In this document: piece by piece, positions 37,301 to 52,300 of the stretch | How positions within the stretch are numbered: position 1 is the stretch's first letter | How the letters are laid out: every line of letters begins with the position of its first letter | NCBI RefSeq assembly: GCF_027580225.2 | Contig: NC_073354.2 | Span: 20,171,001 to 20,235,000, forward strand | Length of the DNA stretch: 64,000 bases | Direction of reading: 5' to 3' | Origin: Misgurnus anguillicaudatus | Lineage: Eukaryota; Chordata; Actinopteri; Cypriniformes; Cobitidae | The notes under the pieces: generated by a model | What the model saw: the letters and a program-made list of their open reading frames with translations, nothing else | Database searches by the model: none | Told to the model about the DNA's origin: nothing | Made by a program: the position numbers and the translations under genes

Positions 37301-40300
37301 TATTTTTCACACAATTACTTCACTGTCCTAAAAATGGCTGATGTCTTCCTTGTTCTATGAAGTATCGAGTTCTGATTGTGTAGCTTGTTTAGTGTGTTGA
37401 GATTCGACAGCAGCTTAGCTTGCCGTTAGCTTAGCTGGCGACTGACGTATTCCTGTGGGCGGAGATTAGTCAACAAACTGTTTTGACTGATGTCATTAAA
37501 GCAGGAAGTAGAGGACTGTAGTCCAAACCGGCCGTTCACTGTAGGCTTTGAAAAGCGAATTCTATCAAAGAAAATATATCGCCTGGCAGTGAACTTTGAG
37601 CTTTATCATTTTACAGGTATTATTAATGCTATTATAGCAACATTACACACTAACTAGGGTTTAAAAAATGGGATCAGAAAGAACGTGACCTTTAAAAATG
37701 TTGGGGTTTCCACCTAAACTTTCTTGTTTCTAATTAAATTCTTTACATGAGCCTTTTTATCAGAGTTCAGTCTCAGTCTTTGAGAAAACCGTATACAGTG
37801 CTTTCTGAAAGGAACTTCCTGGTCTTTTTAACAAGCAAACTGACGCTTGTAGAGCAGAACGGCTCTGAGAATAGAGATCCAAAGCTCAGGAGACATGCTT
37901 TGGTGCCTTCTGTTTCTCATTACCGAACCGCACAATTAGCTTAAGCACTTGAGTTATTTTTCCAGCTGGGGTTTGCTTGAAGAAACACTGTACCTGTTTT
38001 TCATCAGTCTTTCTAGACTACAACTCCCATTACGCCTCTGTGTTTCTATCTCCATAAACGCACACTGTATTTACTCGGTTAATTGAATAACACAAACCAC
38101 ATTAGGGAGGTTGGGGGGCATAGGAGATGTGCTCTGGGCCTTTGGAGCAGAGCAGGGTGGGGCAGACAGCCATTCATTCATCTCCCTTTCCTCCTCTATT
38201 TTCTTTTAACCACTGGGGAGCAATATCGCCACTTATTGATGGAGCATGATAGTTCATACAATTTGTACTAGGAAAACTTGTTTTATAAAGTGATGTAAGT
38301 TTTTGGATACAATGTAATATGTAAAGATTGAACTAAACAAAAAATCTGCCATTAGTAAGTTGATGAGGCTAAGTGCTGATATTTTGGCTTTAGGCTATGT
38401 TGTAAACACTTCTTATCGTGACGTATATCCAGGTTTCTCACAACTTAGTTAACTTAAAATTCAAGGACCTTTCAATGACTTTCCAGGTCCAATACCCTTA
38501 AATTCAAGGACTAAATGTGGGGAGACATTTCAAGTGAGAGCAAGGTAACATTGTGTTACCTTTTAAGATACATCGTTACAGTTCCCTTCTGAGGGAACTC
38601 GCTCTGCATCACTGCGGTGACACTTTGGGGAAGCCTCCAGGGGTAAGTGTGCCTGAATGTGTATATCAAATTCAACCAATGGTGAGGCTTAATGACAAAG
38701 ACAGGGTGACGTGGAAGCCAGTAAGTATATCGCTATCTAAAATATAAGACGGCGTTACAGGGACGCAGGAAGTATGGCAAGGGAGACGCAGCGTCTCGTT
38801 CCCTTCTCAGGGAACAACAGTTACACACGTAACCCGAGACGTTTTCATGTGTCAAACACATTTATGCAAAAAAGCATTTTGGTATGAATCAACATTCGCA
38901 TACAGAAGATATAAGCATTTAAAGCGAACAGTTTGGCATGTGTGCTTAAAAAGTCTAGAATTTTTATAATATTATCCTACACTACACAGGGAATATGGAT
39001 TTTTTTCCCCAGAAAACTTCTTGCATAAAATAGATTCAAGCACTTTCAATGACCTGTATCTATGCATGTATATTTTCAAAAACTTCACTGGGCATTGATT
39101 TTTTTCCCCCAGATTCACAAACTTTTAAGGATTTCAAGGACCCGTGGGAACCCTGTATATTAGAGTAAAACGGCTTTTAAAAAGAAAAAAGAAAAAAGTA
39201 GAGCAGGACTTGATTTCATCCATTAAGAACTGATTGAATCATGTCAGTTGGGCCATTGCTAACTGTAATCACAGTGATCTTTTCCCAGGAAAAAACTATT
39301 CACGCTAGCCCCGCCTTCGCACCATTCCTCGTGAAAGGAAGTGAAGTGAGGTTGTTTCAAGAAGTGGAAGAGTGTAAAGTCCGATATTAAATATGTTTTC
39401 AGTTTGTGACACCACAGAAAAATGTGATCTTAACCACCCAGCCAAAATTGAATAATTTAAAAACCCACAAAATAAATCAAAGAAGTTATCAAAATCTTGG
39501 AAAAACAGGCAGGATTCTCTGCTCTCAAACGCTGGGGGGGGAGGTGTTTGCGATCTGCACTGAAACCACGCCTACTTGCGGGAAAGCGCCCGGGTCGCTC
39601 TCAACTTTCAAATACCGCTACAACCTGAATGGATGAACATGATTGTGTTAAAGCAACACTATGTAGTTTTCATGTAAAAATGACTTACAGCTCCCCCATG
39701 TGGTTGAAAAGCGCAACAGTGCCTGGTATCAGACACTCTTCTGCAGGCAGGGGAAGGGGCGGGGCTGTGTTTCCTACCCTCCACCGCCACTTTCAGAGTG
39801 TGCTTGTAGCAGCTAGGAGGCTGCTCAGGTTGCAGCAACAGTACAAATTGTCCAGTTAAAAGTTGTTCTATCACTGAAATAATTTTAGAGACATTATTTA
39901 AAGGTAAAAAAACTACATAATGTTGCTTTAAGGGCGAGGCCATGCTCGATGGCTCCAGTTCGTCATCGAGACACCATTTTAGCCCCACACAAATAATCCT
40001 GAACACAGAAATGTGGAAAAACTGTTTAACGGTGTAACTTCACAATTCATTATTACATAGTTCACAGTCTTTGTGGTGTTTTAGCAATTTCTAACATTTA
40101 TTATGCATTTACAAACGTTACATGGGCTTTAATGTTTTTGATTTTTGATTAAAGATTTTAAGGGCACATGAATTAAAAAATATATATATAAAGAAGGGCA
40201 CAGATAGGTAATTTATTACAATATTCCATAAAATGTTTTACATATTTCATTTCAGTTTCATGTTTGTTATAAGGCTCTAGTCCAGGGGTGTCAAACTCAA

Positions 40301-43300
40301 TTTCATCCCGGGCCACATCAGCATTACGGTTAATCTCAAAGGGCCGGTTGTATTTGAACGACTGTATGAATGTATCAACTCTTTTATTACTGTACATTGC
40401 ATAATTTTCTCTGCATTTGCTTACTATTGGTTTTGTTAATAACTCAATTAATACCTAGCTTTGAAAGTAGAAGCCCATGCAAATAATGACAAAGTGTATA
40501 GAGTACAACCATTCTACAGATTATTTAAAAATATTTGTGGTGACAAAAACATATGTTGAATGTGAGTACACTCAAAATGTTATGTTATCCTGCATTGTGC
40601 AGGTAAGAAAATGAGAGGCATTTTAAGATACTAATTAAGAGTTTTACAATCTCCACCACAATATGCATTTATTAGACACATCATATACTCACTTGTCATT
40701 TCTTGCCCTCTTTACAAAAAATCTGTGATTTTTTTTTACCTGGCTTTGAGTGTCTGATTGACTGACGTCTCATGAGTTCAGTGTAGGCTACAGATCAATA
40801 GTTTCAATCGTTTATTAAAAGTAATCAGTTCAGATGAGTCATTAGTTCGCATATTTAGCAGGAGTAGACGCGTTTAAACTAATCCCAGCTGGACATCGCG
40901 AAACATTTCTGTAAACGAGACGGAAAACATTTTCTCGCTGGATACGCGTGTGCGTGCGCGAGAGAGGGAACGAAAGAACGAGCAGATACCTGTACTGTCC
41001 GTTTTTATATCCAAAGGCTGCAGCCTGCGGAGGTCGCATATGCAGCGTCATCAAGCCTGGTTTATTTAAGTTAACTAACCATTACATTCGCACGTCATAC
41101 GCATATTACAACAATTTACTATAAACGAAGAATAATATTTAACTTTATAATTGTTAATATATTGAAACAAGACAGTCTTGAAGACGTATGCAGCCTGAAA
41201 ATGCGACCTCCGGATGCTGCAGCCTTCGCATTAAGACACGCCCACTCTAGTAGTGCGCGCGTGGGGGGCACTGCTCGTTCTCTGTCATGCAATCTTCAAC
41301 ATTATCAATATAATTATATTACAAAAAGACTTTGGCGGGACAAAAATTTGTTTTGGTGGCTGCTAAAAAAAATCAATGTAGGAAATAACCTGCAAAAAAT
41401 AAAACTTATAAAAACAATAAAATAATCTGTAAACTCTCGCGGGCAACATAATTAACATAATTTGTAAACTCTCGCGGGCCAGATGAAATGAGAGGGCGGG
41501 TCGGATTTGGCCCGCAGGCCTTGAGTTTGACACCCCTGCTCTAGTCTTTACCAAGTGTAAAATAACTAAGATGAATAGCTCTTACCTCATCAACATATTC
41601 CTTAGGCAGCGGTACACCAGCTGTAACCTGTAAAACAAAAAATATACAGAATTTCCAATGCATACAATAAATGTTACCTCTCAATCCTCTGTGGATTTAG
41701 CATAACAAATAAAGGGAAGCTTACATTTGGTCCACCACCATGCATCTTCAAAGCCCTGACAGTGGCTACCAGCACCACAACATTAGGCCTCAGTCCAGAC
41801 GTCCGGCACTTAATGTTAAAGAATTTTTCCATGCCAATATCAGCACCAAAGCCAGCCTCCGTCACTGAGCAAAGAAAGAACAAGAACAACATTACAATCT
41901 TAATTTTATTTATTTTCAAAGATGTTGTAATGGTGTGTAAATAACATTTTATGGTCCAATGCACTGAAGAAATATTCTGCATCAGTAAAAACCTTGCATG
42001 AAAATATACATTGCTGGTTAAATTAGTTGGCTATGAATGACCCCTCTTAACAAAAGATTGAATAACATAAGATTTTTTATTAAGATTTATCCTAATAAAA
42101 GATTAACACACATGCTCTCACTCACGTAGACATGAGAACGTCTGAGTTTAATTTAATTGTCCCACATTCCAGTGAAGGTTATTGCCATTCATTCATAATA
42201 ATGATATAATTACAACCATTTCACAGTAAGCATCTGCACATTCCTTGTGTCACCAAAATGTTCACAGATTTCTTATCAATGTTCTGACAAAACCAGAGCA
42301 CCGCAAACTTTACTTTGCAGTGTTTTTCACATTCCTGCAAAGTATTTTTTGTTTGTTTCATCAAATGCCATCTAATGATTCACATTCTACTACGTTGTTT
42401 CACATTATCAATTCAAAGTTTATCTGGGGTGTGAGAGACATTTACTCTGCCCTACAAAAGCAAAACACCTTTAAGCTTGGAGTATAGTCTGTTTTTTACA
42501 TAGTTGAACACACAGCATTAAGTATAGTTTATTTGACTCGTATGTGAACACAGACGTTTCGAAGCATGTGCAAAATACAAAAAAAAAAAAAACACAATCT
42601 CTTGTGCTACATACTAGATTGTCCTGTATGCGAATGTACAACTTACATATACAAAGTATGCATGGTTGGAAAAATCTGCCGGTTTGTGTACAGTCACATG
42701 ATGTATGTAGCTTGTCATGTGTGTGGTTCGTAATTTCAAAATATGTGTTCTGCGCTTTGAGAGATTGTGTGTGCATCACGTGTCATGCCAAAATAAGTGC
42801 CTGCTGCAGATGCGTCTAAAGGGTTTATGATCAAAGAGACGCTCGCGTTTGCCAGATACTCGCATAAACTCATGCGTAATCAAAGTTTACTGTTAACTTA
42901 AGGAAGTGTCTATGGTGTATTTTGGAAATGTGAGCGTCTCTTATTATAAACCGTTTTGACGCGTGTGCAGCAGGCACATATTTTGACAAAACACTTGATG
43001 CCCACAGGATCTCTCGACACGCAGGAAAAGGGAACCACACACGTGACAATCCGAACACTTATTTTGAATTAGCGCATCCTCGGATGAGCAGTCACGACCC
43101 ACCACTGGTGCGCACATACTATTCTGATGAAGAACTTTGAGCCACACGCACTGTACATGGGCCCTCGCGTATGCGTAAAAACAGAAATATACTTCTAGCT
43201 TATACTACGGGTCTGTTGAATGCTTGAATCTGATTGGCTGATGAACGTTCTGAGGTGTGCAATTATTTTCTGGGAAACAGACGGCGAATGTAGTTCCAGG

Positions 43301-46300
43301 CAGCTCTCTTGACCGCATTACAGTTCCATATCACTTCACATAGTTAACTGTAATAACGAACTAACAAAAACAACATGACAGACGATTTTCCGAGGTAATA
43401 ACAGCTGTTTAGAGACGCACAGAGGTAGCATCATTCACACAATCTGTCTTTCTTTCTCTCTCTGTGTCTCTGTCACTCTTTCTAATAACTTCATTAATAA
43501 CTGCATTAGAATGCTATCAACGGCTCAAGCCTCCATTGCTAGCTTCAAAATGACGTTTTGGAGCAAGCAAAAAGCCGTTGGATGAGACACGGAAGAAATG
43601 AAGAGTTTGGTTCCAAAACGCGATAAACGCCTTTTTTTTAAATGAGTTACTGCCAAAATCATATTTGTATCAAGTCAGTATTTAAAAGTAAATTCTCAAT
43701 TTTATGCAAAATCCAATATCCGCCGTGTTATTTTTGTCATCTTTTCTCATTTTTTTCTCAAAACGCAATAAACGCCACTCCTTCTTTTCTGCAGAATGCA
43801 ATGAATCCGCTCAACAAATTACAGCGCACCATTCCACCCATTGTAAACAAACAATGGCGGCGCGTTGAGTACAAGGTATCCTAGTTTTCCTCATCTACTT
43901 TGTCCTTCGTGATCAACAAACAAACAAACAAAAAAAAAAAAATACTTTAATGGCATTTATAAACCTGTGGTTGTTTTCTGTGACGGGAAAGAAATGTAAG
44001 CCATCAACATCTAATAATTTATACGAGAGGCACCCGAGTGCCGGTTGCTTGTTCAAGCATCAAGCTTCTGTCCTGCTAACACATTGACCCCAGGGGATCT
44101 TAGGAAAAACTTTCCATAATTGTACTCAAAGTCAACGAAAATCGAGCAGGACTACAACATTTTACAGCTGATCGCTGTGAAAAATGTTAAACAACGACGT
44201 CCCACGTATAACCGCAGCAATGAGTACATTAACATGCACAGAATAAGCGTATAACTATCAAAAATCTGCTTATTATAAAAAACTGTTTTCATGCGTTTAC
44301 ATGCAAATCAATATACTGTTTATGCAGAAAACTGCATTTACATGGGACTTGGTGATTTGTCAGGTTTCTCGCAGGCAGTGACGTCACAGCCTATAATACA
44401 ATAGTCGTTCAAAAAGCCAATGGCATATCTGTGTTAAGCTTTACTGTTGTATCTCTTCTCGTGTCTGCAGAACCTGTAAATATAACATCAGTTTCTATTT
44501 TCGCAGTTTCTTTGCCAACTGCTTAAAGGAACACGCCCACATTTTGGGAATTTAGCTTATTCACCGTATCCCCCAGAGTTAGATAAGTCCATACATACCT
44601 CTCTCATCTCCGTGCGTGCTGTAACTCTGTCTGTGATCTCGGAGTGATTTGCACAATTCTGACCGAACTCTCTGCTCCTCACCAGGGGCTTCTCGTGTGC
44701 TGCGAGCAGATCACTCCGCCCATGCGGCAGTGCTTCGTCTTCAGAGAATATAGTTCTCAGTATGTATACTGTTAAAAGATCGCTGTGTCTCATATCACCT
44801 TGTTATTTGTACACGGTTTGACTATACAAATCACAACACATAAATAGGAAAATGATCGCGTTATTTTGTCACTTATTGGGAGCAGTATGCTAGCTAAAGC
44901 CACCCACTTCCAGTCTTTGTGCTAAGCTAAGCTAGCGGGGGCTGCGTCAGACAGAGTTACAGCACGCACGGAGATGAGAGAGGTATGTATGGACTTATCT
45001 AACTCTGGGGGATACGGTGAATAAGCTAAATTCCCAAAATGTGGGCGTGTTCCTTTAAGTCGAGCGGAGACTTTTATGCATTACTTTGCGCTTTTAATAA
45101 GCATAATCGGCATAAGACTGTGCATGCAAACGCACTTAATGACTATATGACAAAGTCACTGTTTTGGTTAATGCCATTAATGTTAATTTTTTTAATCAGT
45201 GTATATCACTAGTCAACTAAATGAATATAACATGGCAAAGATGAATGCACATTTATATATTGATTCAATAGATTTATAGCATTTTGAAAAAAAAAACTTG
45301 TCATGGATTTATTGCATTTTGTGGAAAAAATAATCCGTTTTTATAATAAATCTTTGAAAATCAAGTTATGGATTTGAATTTTTTATGTTTTTCTAGCCTA
45401 AAGATGCTATGTGCAAATTTGTAACAGAAAATAGTGGTTTTCATCTTGTCACTTTCTTGGTATAGAAAACGTTTTTACCCAAATTAGTCAAAATGGATTT
45501 ATTGTGTTTTGAAACCAAACTCTTCAAATAGTCCTTCTCACGATAGCATTTTAAGTACAAAAACCGGACGAATCCATTTAAATGTATCATGTGATCGATA
45601 TCTTGAGGTGTGGTAACCGTAGCATAAGTGGAATAATTGACTCCGGGCCGTCAAATTATTGATGAGAAAAAAACGAACACCCGAGGTGTAACGGCCTAGT
45701 GTGCATTATTTTTTATAATAATTCAACAGCCTGTCGTCAATTATTCCTTACTCCCTAGAGTGTGGAACTAAGAAAAATTACTTTTTAGTTTACACTTTTA
45801 GTTATCAGTTATGTCCTTCTAGTTATTTTCTCAAAAAATAAAAACAATGAAACTGACTAAAAATATTTATCCACATGATGAAGGAGGTCTTGAATGTGCC
45901 CAAAACTCATTTTCAACCAAAAAAAGAAAGTTACTGCCTTTTGCCTTTGTAGGGCAGTACTGTTTGTGTTTGAACTGGTCAGTATTAATCCCCACGTACC
46001 ACTGAACAAAGTGTATATAGAGTAATTCTACGAATCCATTTTTCCCAGAACCCTTCAAGTTTGCTGTGCTACTTCCCAGGCTTTTGGAGCAGGAGGGAAG
46101 GGTAATGTTGTTATTTCCACCAGAGAGGTCTGGAATATTTTCTGAAGCTCTCTCTCTCTTTCTGTGTGTGTGTTTGTGAACATGCGTGCATGTGTGTGTT
46201 ATACGAACTGATACTGAACTCATAGTGTCATTGTAAAAAAAACAAAAACAAGAGTAAACCACAGTATATTTTCAACAGATAGAAATAAAGAAATTGGGAT

Positions 46301-49300
46301 TGGGGAAAGGAAACAAACCGTTTTACACAAATACTATTGAAAAGTAAAAGCATTCACACTGTAATAAGAGTCAATGACTGAATGAGAATGTAATCTTGAA
46401 GGCAATGCTCATGACCTTGGGCCAGCCAGGTGCCATAACAAAGCAAATCACCCTCAAAGGATTTCAACAAAGAGACTGAGAACACATAAACAATCTACAT
46501 CACTCATTCTCACGTCATCCATTCACCAGCCAGACACAGATTTACAGCTGTAAATGCTGCGGGGAATGTGAGATGAGGAGTATGTTGTTGCCTTCCAAGA
46601 ATTCGCATTGCACCAAATCTGGAATTATCAGACCATCTATCAGTCTGAGGCCGAGCGTAATCAGTTTCTTTTGGGTAGACCAAAGGTTACAATCACATCA
46701 TTCCAGTATTCCTAAGCAATGCAGTGGTTTTCCTGTGAAGAGGATCTGTTGTGTGTAATCAGCTGATAGGCCAAATCCTCCCTCTCACCCACTGCGAAAA
46801 CACTACATAGCACACATACCTTGGCATCAGGTAACGCATACACCCCCCTCCTTACTCAAATTGTGTTTAAGTCAACACAACTCCCAGAATTCCTGCTGAG
46901 GCTGATGCCTCAAATGGACATGAATTAAGGAACGCGAACGGCTTAAGGCCGTTAACTGGTCGTTTTTTGTCAAGTAGTAAATCAAAGCCTCTTTAATAGT
47001 CTGCAGGGGGCTCTATTAACGTCTCCCTTCAGAAGAAAAATGTACTTCTTATATGTTGGAAGAAACATAGACATAAAACAAAAGAATATAAGAGGCTGTA
47101 ACTCAGTGCGAATCTTGGCCTGGTTTAGTAGGCGATGTTTTTACTGGGCTCATACACGTTTAGTTTGTGCTGAGATGAATGCGTGAGATTACTCTAGAGT
47201 TAGCATGGACCACATAGACCTCAGCCATTCCCAGCATTCTTTAAGTTTCTGAGCCCAGCCGCTGACAAAGAGAGGAAGGGACAGAGAGTGAAAAGGATGG
47301 GGATGAGCAAATGGAATGAAGAAAAGAGAAATGGCAATATTTTGTTTGTACGTATGTAGGGCTGTACTTGGGTGGGTTAAGTATTTTAAAATGCCTCAAA
47401 AATATAGTAAAAAATCGTCAACTGATTTAATCAAATATCAAGGTTACCCAATGATTTACTTGGCCTCAAGCAATCCGACATCTTTCAGACGAACACATTT
47501 GGAGTTATTTTAGTAAATGTCCTTGCCTTTCCAAGCTTATAATAGGAGAAAACTGGGATCAGGCAACAACTTTTGACTTTGTGAAGGATAGATGGACTTT
47601 TTTGGCTTTAGAAGTAATCCACACGGCTCCAATGGGTAATAAAGGTCTTCTGCTGGTAATTGATGCGATTTTGTAAGAAAAATATAATTATTTCAAACTT
47701 TATAAACTATAATAACTAGCTTCCAGTACCAATGGCATCTTTGACTCAAAGAGAGTTTTAGCATAGTGAGCAATTAGTATTGGTTGCCATGGGTACGTTG
47801 CGCATTGACTCTTATGAATCGTGTGAGTCCAAGATGGTTTATAAAGTTTGAAATACATAATTCAAAAGTTGGATATTGAAAGTTGGATATTTTTCTTAAT
47901 AAACAAAAAAAAATCGCATTGATTACCTGCATAAGACCTTTATTAACTCATTGGAGCTGTGTGGTTTGCCTCTTGATTTGTTTTTTGGGGGTTTAATGTC
48001 AGAAGTTGTTCCCTGTTTTCTACCATTATAAAGCTTGAAAGAGCAAGGGAATTTACGAAAATAACTCCAAATGTCCCTGCCTAAAAGATGATGGACATAT
48101 GTATCTTGGATTGCTTGAGGGTGAGTAAATCATTGGGTAATTTTGATATTTGACTGAGAAAATCCCTTTAAGTGGCTTTCATTATATGCTTACAGTATTT
48201 ATTTATTTTACAGTATGCTTCTTGTATTTAAAACTGTATAAAAATATAAACTGATGTGTCAAGTTTTTAGGGTAAACTCCCCTTCCACTTGAGCCATAGC
48301 AGGAAACTCATCCTTTCTTTTTGTCATCTTTTCTCTAGGGCTGCAACAACGAATCGATTAAAATGATAAAAATCGATTACTAAAAGAGTTGGCAATGAAT
48401 TTCATAATCGATTCGTTGTGTCGCGTGACGCAGAGACGTTTAATAAAAAAAAAAACTTCAGTTAAGTGCGGAGCGGAGTGAACACACTCGCGCTGCGTCC
48501 CAAATCGCCTACTTCGTTCGCCGCCTCATAGGCAGGGCGGTGAAAAGATTAAAAAACAGCAGAGGTAGCGCGTCACCTAGAAGTTAGCCGGAAAAGAGGT
48601 AAACAAACAAAAACGACACGCTATGCTTTATGGAGCGACGACAGCGGGTAAAAAAAGTTTCTAGAACGAATAAAAACTCAAATGACAAAGTCCAATGATA
48701 TTAAACAAGGAAATAAAACTTTGATAGAGAGTTGTATGAACGCTTTTCCCCGTCATGGACCTGTACAATAAATTATCGCGCCGTCACTCTCCTGCTGCTC
48801 TGTACTGTGCGCTCCAGCTCATGCCAAGCACGGAGACGCACATGCTGGCCGAACATACAGTGCAACATACAGTAAGTGCCGCCTTTTGTTGCATAAACAT
48901 AGTCTTACATTTTTTTAAGGCGAAGGTTAATGAATGGTGTATTTGCATTTTGTGTGGGAGTAGAAGATGCATTTTCCATTTTCACAAGACGCATTTATGT
49001 GGCCAAATGTAAATGGAACAGTTTTAACAAATGAGATAGCTATCTGATCAGGGAAAACACATAAAGTCATAAAGGTACAAAGCTGTCACTGGGGCAGTAC
49101 CATTTATAAAAGGTCCTAATATGTACAATTTAGGTACAAATATGTATCTTTGAACTGCCAATATGTACTTTTGAAGTACTAATATGCACTTTTTGGGTAC
49201 AAAGGTGTAGCTTTTTGAAAGGGTACTGTCCAGTGACAACTTTTGTACCTTTATTTCTGAGAGTGTTCTCATATACTATCTTTTTGATCCCACCAAGAGA

Positions 49301-52300
49301 GGCTTCTTGATGGGAAATGCATCATAAAAAAGTCTATATATTTGGCAGATGTAAAGCATACATGTGTATTTTTGTGTTAGTCCATTTTTATTTTATTTTA
49401 TTATTATTGTAACAGCTCAGGTATGTTCAAGGAGCAACATGTTTGAGCAATTTCTACAGATTTCTGTTTTGAATAAGGGGTTGGAAATGAATGCTTTATT
49501 TTTTCGATTAATCGATGAATCGGATAAAAAAAAGGAATCGACAGATTAATCGATTATTAAAATAATTTTTAGTTGCAGCCCTACTTTTCTCCCTTTTTTC
49601 AGTGCGTTGAGTATACGGAACCCTAGTTTTCCTCATCTACTTTGTACTTCGTGATCAACAAACAAACAAAAACAAAATAATATTTGATAGCATTGATAAA
49701 CCTGTGATGGTTTTTTGTGGCGGGGAAGAAATTTACGTGAGAGTCATTAGGGTAAAAGAAAAATGCCGGCTGTTGCTTGTTCTGACACAACAGTATCGAG
49801 CTTCTGTCATGCTAACACATTGACCCCCAGGGAATCTTATGAAAAACTTTCCATTATTTTATCCAAAGTCAACGAAAATCGAGCAGGACCAAAACATTTT
49901 ACTGAAAAAGTTCAGCGAAGACGTCCCAAGTTAGTGTTTTAATTAGTGCCATTAATGGTTATTTTTTAATCGTGTATACAACTAGTCAACTAAATGAATA
50001 TACAAATGGCAAAGATGAATGCACATTAATATATTGATTCAATAGATTTATAGCTTTTACAAAAAAACTTGTCATGGTTTTACTGCATTTTGCCGAAAAA
50101 AATAACCAGTTTTTATAATAAATCTTTAAAAATCAAATTCTGGATTTAAATTTTTAATGTTATTATAACCTAGAGATGTTATGTGAAAGTTTGTAATAGA
50201 AAATAGTGGTTTTCATCTTGTCACTTTCTTGGTATAGAAAATACGTTTTTACAGAAAATTTGTTAAAATGGATATATTGCGTTTTGGAACCAAACTCTTC
50301 ACACCTATGTCTATGTAACGGCTTTTGTGGTGGAAAAAACGTAACTTCCGGTAAACTCAGCTAAGACAAATAACAACAAAGTAATTTTAAAGTAGTTTAT
50401 TTATATAACAAGCAAAATAAACAACACATAAATTACCAGGTATTTGTTTAAGAGTTCAGTTAAGCAACTAGTAAACCATTAAAAAAACTGAAACCGTTAG
50501 TAAAGTTCCGACCAGAGGCGTAATCACGTCACCGCACGTGCGTATGATGAAACCGTACCGTATATATACTGTATACTTTACAACGTATACAACTTTGTGT
50601 GAGGGATAGAAACTTTCATAAGACTCATATGAAATAATGGAAGCAAATAGAGACATTTCTTTCACAACATACTGAAATAAACCTGAGTGTGTTTGTGTGT
50701 GTGTGCTTTGAACCACAGTATGCTTAAAAAGACAATTAAAAAAAGTCCCCACAACTATAACGAAATGTCATAAAACCCATTACTGCTGAGGATACTGTAG
50801 TGAATGTGTGTTTTGCATGGGTATGTATGCTCAGGTGTGCAGGTACTTATAGGATTAACTGGCTTCGGCTTAAAAACAAAACATTCCTCTGGGTTTTAAG
50901 ATAAAGGATCCGGTTCCTTGCTTGGCTTTACGTAAGCAGTAGTGGTTTCCTAGAGCTCTAAGCCAGTGGCTGAGCATGTGAAACCACTCGACACATGAGC
51001 AGGGCCTGAACCAAAAAAACAACCGGCCCTGATGTCGGTTAAACTTACCCCCACACTGACATTGTGTCTGGCCGGTGTGTGTGCTAAAAAAACAGCTGTG
51101 GTGCTCAAATGAATGTGTTTGTTTGTATGCCTGTGTGTTTGCGTGCATGCTCACCGACGTATCCTTCTTCCCCTACTAGTTTGAGGGCCAGCTTGTCTGC
51201 CAGGACGGAGGAGTTTCCATGGGCGATGTTAGCGAAAGGTCCGGCATGCACAAACACTGGGGTGCCCTGGCACGAAGATAAATAAAAACAATTCCTCTTA
51301 GATCTGCATTACAATACCTTGCACAGAGTCAGACATGCACACTTAGTGCCAACAAAATTGTATTACCTGAAAATGACTACATAAATGGTCTATTTATTAA
51401 CATTACACAGCACCAACCATAGGATATATGTATTCAATGCAATGCTAATAGATATGAGTTTAATGTATTTTACAAAAATTCAGACATTCAACTAAATGAA
51501 TTTTGTAAAAACTCTCATTATCAAGAGTCAAGGCATTTGAAGCCATGTGAAAATGTGAGATTTGAACCAGTGACCTTATGGCCATCTGTAAATGTCCCAA
51601 AAACTAAAAGGCTACAACACTGAAAGGCTACACACGCCGTGACAGCTCAAGGGACAGGAAGGAGAAAGTACAGGAAGATGGAAAAGAGAGGACACACAAA
51701 ACAAAGAAATGGAGTGAAGTCGTCATTTAAATTCAGGAAAAGGAAGTCAAATCTGTTTAAGGTAAAATGTGCTTTCAGTCAATGGAGAAAGAGAAAGACT
51801 TCCTTCATGACCCAAACATTTATCAGTGCATCCCAGCATCCTCCTTTGCATCAGCAGGCACTGATAATTCAAAACATTATGAACCATGTACACCAGCCCT
51901 CTGGGTATTAAAATGACATGTTAAAAGGAGTCAAGTGAGGGGAGCGAAAATAGTTCAAATTTAGGTGTGACCCTTTTAGGTAGACATATTTGCAGATGGC
52001 TTGTCAAGTTAAATCATCTTCAACTGATTTTTCATTTTTTATTTGATTCATTATTGAAAAGGCATTCCCAGAAGTCACAATACATGTTGGCACAATACAT
52101 TTTTCTATTACTGGAAACATGTATTTTGTGGCTTCTAAGCTATGTGCAATTTAGAAAATTTGTATTTTTGTGTTGGACTGTCTCATATTTACAGTACAAA
52201 AAAAACTAAAATCTCTACAGAAGAAATTTCCACCTTAGGACCTTTATTTTTAAATAAAATGCATGATAGGTCAGCTTGTAGACAGTGCAAATTTAGTATT

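Larger units (their letters stand above)
43201..45751 (+). mobile_element. MITE family B, copy C (outer layer of a triple nest)
   Basis: Begins TATACTACGGGTCTGTTGAA and ends GTCAATTATTCCTTAC as copy A does. The middle is replaced by the insertion at 43599-45536. Confidence 0.65.
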
